64,000 nt of DNA from Bdellovibrionales bacterium (lineage in GTDB: Bacteria; Bdellovibrionota; UBA1018), in the NCBI GenBank assembly GCA_947380295.1, contig CANCQK010000008.1, positions 1 to 64,000 on the forward strand, read 5' to 3'. Both the position numbers and the translations under genes were made by a program. The notes beneath the pieces are model-generated. The model was given only the letters and a program-made list of their open reading frames with translations, was not told where the DNA came from and made no database searches. Positions 1 through 7,500 of this stretch are shown here, one piece after another; within the stretch, counting starts at the first letter, position 1, and each line of letters begins with the position of its first letter.

Positions 1-101
1 ACCAGCAGCACAGGCACCAGCAGCACAGGCACCAGCAGCACAGGCACCAGCAGCACAGGCACCAGCAGCACAGGCACCAGCAGCACAGGCACCAGCAGCA
101 G
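1..101 (+). repeat. 15-bp tandem repeat coding for PAAQA
   Basis: The 15-base unit accagcagcacaggc occurs six times without a mismatch (1-90) and a seventh copy is partial. The unit is a multiple of three, so copy-number changes keep the frame. The array may continue left of the window. Confidence 0.9.
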
Positions 102-664
102 CACCAGTCACCAGCAAGCAGCAGTCAGAAGCATCAAGAATTAGAGCACTAGCAGCAGATCGAAGAAGAACAGCTGCGAACGGAGCACCAGCAGTAACTC
201 CAGCAGGAGGAGCAGCAGCAGCAGCAGCAGGAGGAACAACAGCACCAGGCACCAGCAATCAGCCGCCGCAGCAGCAGTCAGCAGCACCAGCAGCTAAACC
301 AGATTCGGACCGCAGGGGGCGGCGTTTCTCCTACTATAATAAAGATGGCAAGGCTGTTAGCCTCGAAGATGCCACGGGAATATCGAGAACATTGTATAAT
401 ACCGACGGCACAATTAAGTCGACGAATTACTACGAGCGTCAGCTGATTAATGGCCAAGAAAAGTGGGTGATGTCTCACTCTATTGGCGCGGGCGGACAAG
501 AGATCAATGTAGGCAAGAACGGTAAAATCTTGGACATTGAAAAGGAACAGCGTTTGTACAAAGCCAGTCTTCGGCCTAGTGCAACTGTGGCTCCCAGCAC
601 AAGTACAGACCCCGGCATCCCCTCGGCGGGGGTTCAAGTACCGGTAGCAACCGACGGACAGTAA
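2..664 (+). CDS. C-terminal part of a repeat-rich Ala/Pro/Gln protein (5' end outside window)
   Basis: The frame is open from base 2 to the TAA at 662-664, so the gene begins left of the window. The visible protein starts with six copies of the pentapeptide PAAQA, followed by an Ala/Pro/Gln-rich stretch that includes a NGAP box. It ends in a roughly 110-residue domain rich in Tyr, Gly and Asp (YYNKDGKAV, YNTDGTIK). Low-complexity Ala/Pro DNA with a GAP box links it in style to the 1501-residue protein at 4592-9097, whose N-terminal domain has similar short DG/GK turns, so the two may be distant paralogues. No function can be assigned. An annotation that calls only the internal ATG at 392 would miss the coding continuity to the left edge. 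Confidence 0.75.
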   Translation, partial: PAAQAPAAQAPAAQAPAAQAPAAQAPAAQAPAAAPVTSKQQSEASRIRALAADRRRTAANGAPAVTPAGGAAAAAAGGTTAPGTSNQPPQQQSAAPAAKPDSDRRGRRFSYYNKDGKAVSLEDATGISRTLYNTDGTIKSTNYYERQLINGQEKWVMSHSIGAGGQEINVGKNGKILDIEKEQRLYKASLRPSATVAPSTSTDPGIPSAGVQVPVATDGQ

Positions 665-705
665 GTATGGAGGAATAATAAATCCACCAAGCACTGGAGT
701 TTCTT

Positions 706-735
706 AGGGAGGTCGGCCCACATGGCCGCCTCCCT
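706..735 (+). terminator. Hairpin between convergent genes
   Basis: A stem agggaggtcggcc / ggccgcctccct with a 5-base loop and one unpaired base lies 41 bases after the stop of the first gene. On the plus strand it is followed by a modest T-rich stretch (tcttgatttc). It probably ends plus-strand transcription before the convergent neighbour. Confidence 0.5.
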
Positions 736-742
736 CTTGATT

Positions 743-2848
743 TCATCTCAATGCCTCGCTCCCCATGATGCAGAAAAATTTACGTGATTCAGGGAGGGTG
801 CTTGGGTAAATTTCGCCAGCTTTTTTCTTACCATTGAGAGGGAACGACATTGCTCCGTCGATCCCAGCCCAACCTCGTGCAAAGCCAAGCTCTAGCCCGC
901 TAGCTACGAAGGCGGGAAGAAATGTTGAATATTCTTCCTCAAGGAACTCACCGCTGAGCCAGAATAGCTCAGTCTGGTGTGCTTCGCCGGGTGTTTCCCT
1001 GATGAGGCCCTGGATGAGTCGGGGTTCGTAGGTATCCCCGTTGAGAGCAGTGATGGTGATCCCTCGTTCATAGACAGACATGAGGTGAGCGCCAGCTGCT
1101 TCACATTTTTCTTCCGCCATCTGCCTGGATGCTGCGCGGCCGCCCATTTTCAAGAGAATAGTGTTAATTTGGTAGACTGGGTCACGGGGGGTGCTTCCTT
1201 CGAGATGAGCAAATTTTGAGGGCAACCGCAAAATTTGATGAGCTGTGAGGGTACGAATTTCTGGGCGAATGATTGGGGTCTTGCAGATGAATGCGTTGCG
1301 ATCATGGGGTGCCCCAAAAAGTGGTCCGCCCTCTGCTGTACTGATATAGCCAAATCTTACATCGCTCACCCAGAAGTGCACACCTTGGGCTGCGGGTAAG
1401 TCGCTGAATGGATGAATAATTTTTGTAGTTGATAAAAACCGGTGGTACTGAATTTCGGTTAAAAGCTCGCCACCAGCGGCATGGCAAGTTTGGACCGCTT
1501 GATCGTAAGTGCCTTCATTGATGCCAGAGTAGGCAGTCCTTAGTTTAGGTGGAATATAAACACCTACTCCGTCCGCGAACTGCCCTGCAAATGCTCTGGG
1601 AACTCGAGGATCAGAGAACGGGATTCTAGGTACACGCGCCTCAAAAACGGCTCGCGAGACCGGCTGAACGTCAGCTCCAGGTGCCGGAGCAGCGGGTTGT
1701 TGCAATCGGTGATCTCTTTTTTGAAGCGAACCGTAAATGGCTAAGTTCATGGTGCTCACGTTAAGAGACGTGGGAGCGTCGACTTCTCTGCGAGTGCATT
1801 CGGCCTGGAGTAAGTGAGCATTTTCTTCCTCGGTATGTTCTGGTGCGTCACTTGCCAAAGGATCAGCAGGGATTTTATAGTTGGACCAAAAAATATGCTC
1901 TGCTTGGATGCGGTAGTTTTGTTCTGCCCAGCTGAGTCTACTCATTTTAACGGCCGCGATGTATTCTTCGGTGGTTTTGCCGATGGGCAGTGGCCAGAAA
2001 CGTGCTAGCTTGAGTGGTGCTGCAAGTCTTTTTTCTGCTGCGTGGAAGATCTCAGGCGTCAGAAGTTCAGCAAATTGCGGGATGGCTCTGAGGCTTGCGA
2101 TGAGTTTTTCCAAACCGCGTCGGTACTTTTGCCAATCCCAAGCATCATTCATTGGGTTTTCTGGGGTGCCGCGGTAGTCCCAGTAATTTTGTGTGTGTTC
2201 TCGGGCGCAGTCGTGGGCTTGGGCGTTGGCAGGGGGTTGGCCCGGTTTATCTTTAAAATGCTTATGACACAAAATGCAGAACCGAGTCCCACACTGGGTA
2301 CACTCGCCTCCGTTGCATCCGTCATCATCAGGGCGAGTTGCGATGGCCTTGTTGCAAGAGAGGTTTGGGCATCGGAGGACCAGAACGTCCTCGATCATGT
2401 CTGCGAGGAGTTTTGCCTTTTGTTCTAGGTTTTGGTGGCCATGGTCTAGGCTTGCTTGAGCAGCTGCGATGCGCTCTAATATTTGTCGCCTTCCAATCGG
2501 AAACGCTGCCTTAGGTTCCTCTGGGATTTCCTTCATCGCTTGATCAAAAGCAGTCTTGTGGTGACATTGGCCTGCACCACTGCTAGGTGGGTGAAAGTAA
2601 GGGCACGGTACACCTTCGTTCCGGAGGCGCGCGAGAGTCTGAGTTTGTGTGGCTAGATCCAGGCTCTGGATGTAGTTTGAAATGCAAACTGGACAAGTAG
2701 TATGTCCACTAGAGCAGGTTGCGTGATGTCCTGGTTCATCCATTTGGCAAGTAGTGCAAACGCCGGCTTGGCTTGAGGATTGAAAAATGCTTAGGATCAA
2801 TCCTAGCAATACTAAGTTCCATTTGGTTCTTAAGATTATTTTTTCCAT
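743..2848 (-). CDS. Exported protein with RING1 and RING2-like (RBR-type) zinc clusters and two lectin-like repeats
   Basis: I place the start at the ATG at 2848, because it gives a signal peptide (MEKIILRTKW then a hydrophobic run ending near SSSQAG). The longer reading from 2929 hides this signal. Residues 31-95 follow a RING pattern: Cys31, 34, 45, His49, Cys52, 55, then Cys82 and Cys95. Residues 160-214 read C-x4-C, then GCN with Cys178, then C183-x2-C186-x4-C191-x2-C194, His212 and Cys214. That is the layout of the IBR/RING2 part of eukaryotic RBR ubiquitin ligases, and Cys178 sits where RING2 carries its catalytic cysteine. Residues about 448-525 and 575-695 resemble two C-type-lectin-like units (A-x-x-C-x-AGG/AGA-x-L, FW, final F-x-C). 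Ligase activity is not shown; the clusters could be plain zinc-binding modules. The gene stands alone, next to an insertion sequence. Confidence 0.7.
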   Translation of the reverse strand: MEKIILRTKWNLVLLGLILSIFQSSSQAGVCTTCQMDEPGHHATCSSGHTTCPVCISNYIQSLDLATQTQTLARLRNEGVPCPYFHPPSSGAGQCHHKTAFDQAMKEIPEEPKAAFPIGRRQILERIAAAQASLDHGHQNLEQKAKLLADMIEDVLVLRCPNLSCNKAIATRPDDDGCNGGECTQCGTRFCILCHKHFKDKPGQPPANAQAHDCAREHTQNYWDYRGTPENPMNDAWDWQKYRRGLEKLIASLRAIPQFAELLTPEIFHAAEKRLAAPLKLARFWPLPIGKTTEEYIAAVKMSRLSWAEQNYRIQAEHIFWSNYKIPADPLASDAPEHTEEENAHLLQAECTRREVDAPTSLNVSTMNLAIYGSLQKRDHRLQQPAAPAPGADVQPVSRAVFEARVPRIPFSDPRVPRAFAGQFADGVGVYIPPKLRTAYSGINEGTYDQAVQTCHAAGGELLTEIQYHRFLSTTKIIHPFSDLPAAQGVHFWVSDVRFGYISTAEGGPLFGAPHDRNAFICKTPIIRPEIRTLTAHQILRLPSKFAHLEGSTPRDPVYQINTILLKMGGRAASRQMAEEKCEAAGAHLMSVYERGITITALNGDTYEPRLIQGLIRETPGEAHQTELFWLSGEFLEEEYSTFLPAFVASGLELGFARGWAGIDGAMSFPLNGKKKAGEIYPSTLPESRKFFCIMGSEALR

Positions 2849-3000
2849 AAAGAATATATCCAGTACAACTCTTGTTTCTAGACTCGGGCATCGTCGTCTT
2901 GCGTTGACGAGCCGCTCTGCTCTCAGCAAAGTTTATGCCACATTGTGTTAATTTATGTTTACCGTATTTTCAAGTAGTTAAAAGGCGAGGCGATTGAATG

Positions 3001-4540
3001 AGGTGTCTATATTTCAGGCAGTTGTCTAAAGTTTTGACGCGAATTGATTCCTGAGAGGTAAGGTTTTTGTTTTTAAAATTTAAAAATCGTATTGCCTCAT
3101 TTAAAAACGACACCGTAAAGATGCAGAAATGACCTATGCAATTTGCTTGAGTTGTTTAACCTGTTTTTCTTCACTTCGGATCGTTGACCAGAAGAGCTTT
3201 AATTTTTCTTCAATCTTTTCCTTTAGCTCAAAGGGATCAAGGGATGCATGGAGTGTTTTGAGCGTTTCCTTTTGCTCGTGAGAGAGAGATTCACTCTCCA
3301 TGAGGCGCTCGTAGGGCGTTTTAGGTGTTTCATGTTTTTTTATAATTTTAGACCCAATACGTTCCTTGCGGATTAGTTTGAAAGTCGGCATGAAGAAGTT
3401 GAGAAATGGACACCATAAATCCCGGTAGAGCTCATTGAGGATACGTGTTGCAGTCTCGCTCTCAATTCTCTCGTAACCGATAAATTGCCTCACGTGAGTT
3501 AGGTTTTTCTGCTCGACGTAGCAGTTGTCGTTCTTGCGATAGGGCCTTGACCTAAGGACCTCGATCCCCTTTACTCGGTTATAACTGGGTCCATAGCCTC
3601 GACAAAAACTCACTACAGCGAAATTCATGAACTCACTGCCCGAATCAAACTTTAGCGTATGGAGCTTAAATGGCAGCTTATGCTCGATATCTCGCAGAGC
3701 TCGAATGACTCCGCTGTGATGCTTGGTGAAGATTGCGCGGAGCTCAGTCCAATGAGAATCTAAGTCTGTTACTGTTAGCGTACTGGCAAAACTTCCGGCT
3801 CCACTTTCGCCGCAATGCGAGACTGTATCGGCTTGAGCAAAGCCTGGCGTTGTGATGTTCCAGTCTTTGGCTTGTACTGGTATGGCTGACTTGTACCAGC
3901 TTGAACTAGGTGCTTGGGTTGTAGCTAGACCCTTACTGATCCTAATTTGCTTGAGGAGACGATCTAGAGTTGCAGGACTCATCTTTAGAAGTAACCCAGT
4001 AAGTTCGTCGGAAATTTCTGGATTGCGCTTTCGATACCCATCGATGAGCCTGGGAATAAAGACCTTCAGCTTCTTGCCACAAGGTTGCTCCATCAAAAAC
4101 CAGAGCGCCTTAACATGAGGAAGGAGTTCAGGACCGTACTTCACCCTTCGTCCTGACTTAGGGATGAATAGGGCTTGGCCATCCAGATTCCCATTAAGCA
4201 GCCGAATTAAACGTTTCCGGCTGAGCTTAGTGAAGGCAGTAGCATGGGCTAATATTGCTGATTTACCCCGCTTATTCGCTTTCTGGTATTCTTCCCTAAT
4301 TGACTTGATATATTCATGCTTTAACTCTTGGCTCACAGTGAGTTGCTCCCTTGTTTGTTGGATTAAGCAACTCAAGCATACGGTGTCCTCATTGTGAGTC
4401 AACGAGGACCTACCTCAAAATTCCAACACCCATCTAGAGTGTCATTTTTTATGATTCAACGCGAAATCTACCTGTGTCAACTTAGGCACAATTTTAAATT
4501 ACAGCTAGATAACTTAACCTGAAACGGTGTTCCTCTAACG
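3001..4540 (-). mobile_element. Insertion sequence with DDE (rve) transposase, approximate ends
   Basis: Sequences flanking the transposase align as imperfect inverted repeats in three blocks. The inner pair is 3091-3113 against 4439-4459 (GTGTC..TTTTT..ATGA). The middle pair is 3022-3040 against 4474-4491 (TTGT.CTAAGTT..GAC). The outer pair is 3013-3029 against 4506-4524 (TTTCAGG..AGTT.TCTA). Several TGTC-containing sites at each end suggest multiple transposase binding sites. I could not find a convincing target duplication, so the outer borders are approximate and the copy may be old. Its right end lies only about 50 bases before the start at 4592 and could affect that gene's promoter. Confidence 0.6.
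3134..4402 (-). CDS. DDE transposase with integrase catalytic core
   Basis: This 422-residue protein has an N-terminal helical, helix-turn-helix-like region (about 1-140) and a central integrase-type core. The core shows the acidic triad in QADTVSHCG (Asp), FDSGSEF (Asp) and NDNCYVEQKN (Glu). The C-terminal part after ETPKTPYERL is basic and helical. It would catalyse cut-and-paste movement of the surrounding element. The reading frame is intact with no frameshift, so the copy may still be active. The IS family is not certain: it looks like an IS481/IS3-relative or an unclassified 'integrase catalytic region' group. Confidence 0.88.
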   Translation of the reverse strand: MTHNEDTVCLSCLIQQTREQLTVSQELKHEYIKSIREEYQKANKRGKSAILAHATAFTKLSRKRLIRLLNGNLDGQALFIPKSGRRVKYGPELLPHVKALWFLMEQPCGKKLKVFIPRLIDGYRKRNPEISDELTGLLLKMSPATLDRLLKQIRISKGLATTQAPSSSWYKSAIPVQAKDWNITTPGFAQADTVSHCGESGAGSFASTLTVTDLDSHWTELRAIFTKHHSGVIRALRDIEHKLPFKLHTLKFDSGSEFMNFAVVSFCRGYGPSYNRVKGIEVLRSRPYRKNDNCYVEQKNLTHVRQFIGYERIESETATRILNELYRDLWCPFLNFFMPTFKLIRKERIGSKIIKKHETPKTPYERLMESESLSHEQKETLKTLHASLDPFELKEKIEEKLKLFWSTIRSEEKQVKQLKQIA

Positions 4541-4591
4541 AAGTAATGACCAGCGACACTTCAGTTTAATTTGGAGTGAAAGAGTTAAGTT

Positions 4592-7500
4592 ATGAAAAAG
4601 AACATTAAATCATTTTGCGTGGTGAGTTTAGTGACCCTGCTGATCATTCAAGGGCTCTCAGGACAGGCGTGGGGCGATGTGGCCACCCCAACAGCAAAAC
4701 GTGGGATTTGGGGTTGGAAATCCGAGACCAGAAGTCGTGATACCACTGAGCAAGCCGCAAGAGACGCTGCTAAAAAAGGTGGAGTGAACGAAGCCGACGC
4801 AAAGAGAGCGGTTCATATCTATGATAAGCGAGGCAAGTTGAATCGTTTGACGGGCGGACTCTTAGGGACCAAAAGCAAAATTGTGACGGACGAAAATGGT
4901 AATGTCATCTATAGGAAAGATAAAGGAGTTTTCGGAGGGACTTACAAAGAGCGAGTTTATAAGACTGGACAATTCGACTCTGGCACCCGATTTGAGCTCA
5001 GAGTAGACAAGATCAGATCTCTTGATCCACAATATGATCACTACGAAAAACAGACGTTATACAAATTAGGTGAAGGTGGGGAGCGAGAAAAAATTCAAGC
5101 GGATCATGTTAAGGTTTGGAATTCCATAGGCCAAGACGGTAAGCCGATCCAAACCCTTGAAAAAACCTCTGATTATGGGGTTCGCGACAGCACTGGCACT
5201 CAAGAAAAAAATTCTGTTTCGGGTGAAAGTACCAGAGATTCCGAGAGAAGCGCACTTTGGGAGCGTAGTAACAAGCGCCTCGGTATTTCTAGTGCTGCTG
5301 CCCAAACCTCAGGCGCTGGGACAGGCGGTTCATCTCCTCGTCCTAATGGGATTGCAGGGAGATTAGGGGGACGGCAAAATGGAGGTGCTTCTCGACCTAG
5401 TGATGTTTCTCGTCGTGCGACTCCATTTGAAGAGGCCCGAGCTGAAGCTCGAGCAGCTGAAGATGCCTTTCAAGCTAAGGGGCGTGAACTCCAAAGATTA
5501 CGGCATGAGCATGAAAAAAGTAGAGTTGAAGCGACTGCTGCCAATGAACGAGTTGCTCAGTTACAGTCGACAATTGACCAGAAGAAGCTGGCGGCATCGA
5601 GTGCTCAGAAAGCACTCAATGCTAACTCTTCGGCTGCGGATCGACTGAGTGTGGCATCGCTGCGTGAAGAGCTTGCTGATCTGAATGATCAGTTGAGCGC
5701 AGCAAAGAGTCACGCGGGTGCTGCGGATGCTAAAGCCGCCTCTGCAGCCAAAACTGTTGCTCAGTCTGAGAGAGAACATGGCGCACTTGAAGTTCGAAGG
5801 AATGAAGCCCTCCATCTTCAGAACGTCGCTCAAGCGGATGAGCGTGTGGTCGCCAGCAATTCTCAATTAGAAAGTTTAAAAAGAACGAGACAATCAAGGG
5901 TACAGGAACATGCGGGGGCAGTTGCTGCTAAAACTGAAGAACTCGATCAGGCGCAAGCTACACTGCGCAATCTCAAAGATGACAAAAGTAGAAAGCCCAA
6001 AAGCGAAGATTCCGATTTGGCTAAAAGTCGGCGTGAACGTGCAAGAGCATTGGTTTTAAAGAAAGAAGCAGAGCTGGTTTTACTGAAAGAGAAACATGAA
6101 AAGGAACTGGGCGAGCTCGATGGTGTCATTGGAGCCGCGCAACGTGAATTTGATGCTGCAAGAAAGGAAAGAGAAAGTTTGAGCGGAGTACCCGCCCAAG
6201 TACCCGCACTTCCACAGCCGTACATCCTCCCTTCAATTCAGCAGCAGAAGGCGGCGGCAGCAGCACAGGCGGCGGCAGCTGGGGACGGAGCACCAGGTCC
6301 AGTGCCAGCAGGAGCAGTGCCAGCAGGAGCAGTGCCAGCAGGAAGTTCCGGGGAATCTCCTCGAGCGAATTTTTTTAGGAACTTGTTTTCTGGAGGCTCG
6401 AAGAGTTTGCCTCGGGTGCCTTCTAAAGCAAGTTTGAGCCCAGCTTTGCAGGCGGTGTATGCAAAGTTTCCGACACTTGGCCACGAAGTAGAAAAAGCAC
6501 GAGAATTGATCCTTTCACATGCAAGGAATGATGCCAACGATCCAACCGTTTCCCAGGAATTCCTCGATCAAAAAATGAAGTTAATAAGAGATCATTTGGA
6601 ACGAGACGAGGTCCGAAATCTCCCCAAGGGTGAGCTCAAGGATGCTCACGAAGAAGCCTTGAAATACGTTGATCTTGCGAGAAAGGAGTTCCATAAAGGT
6701 AAAAAACTGTCTCTAGCAGAGCGCGAGGCCCTCGTTTCCGACGCAATAAATGCCTTTTATGATTTTTTGAGAGTAGAGGTGGCAACAACTGCCATGGAAG
6801 CAGCAGCAGCACAGGCAGCAGCTGGGGACGGAGCACCAGTGCCAGCACAAACAGGAGAAAAAGAAAGAGCAGCAGTTCAAATTCAAAGCGTTTTTAGAGG
6901 CTTTCGAGAGCGCAAAGAACAAGCAGTAAAAGCCGCCGCCGCAGCAGCACCACCAGCATTAGTACCAGCACCAGTGCCACCACGAGCATCAGCACCCGTC
7001 GCAGTAGCGGAAGCTGCTGGGGACGGAGCAGCATCGGCTGGAGCACCAGCTCCGGCAGCGGCAGGAACACCATCGGGGGACAGAGCGGTACCACCAGCAG
7101 CAGGACGGAGCAGGAATGCCCAACAAAAGTACAGAAAGGTCAGCGATCAACGTGCTGCCAGTGCCGCTCTGCGAGAACAAGAGTTGAGTGCTGTTCGTGC
7201 CGCAGTGGAGGCCGCCAAATCACGTGGTCTTGATGGCAAAGCCATCGGTCAAGCCGCGACGGCTGCTTCAAATGCATTCAGGGCTGGAGTGAATGAGAGG
7301 CAGGCTGCTGGGGACGGAGCACCAGCAACGGCACCCGCAGCAATAACAGCACCCTCACTTCCACAGCCGTACATCCTCCCTTCAATTCAGCAGCAGAAGG
7401 CGGCGGCAGCAGCAGCAGGTGGGGACGGAGCGCCATTGCCACCGTCTGGTTCTGCTCGGGAGAGCGCAGCTACACTTGCGACCCAAAAGCGGGATTCGCA

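Noticed and set aside
1-101. CRISPR-like array at the left edge
   Set aside because: No spacers; coding tandem repeat.
278-694. 138-codon minus-strand frame over the first gene
   Set aside because: It lies opposite the repeat-rich coding frame, which is open from the window edge; the minus frame is a by-product of Ala/Pro codons.
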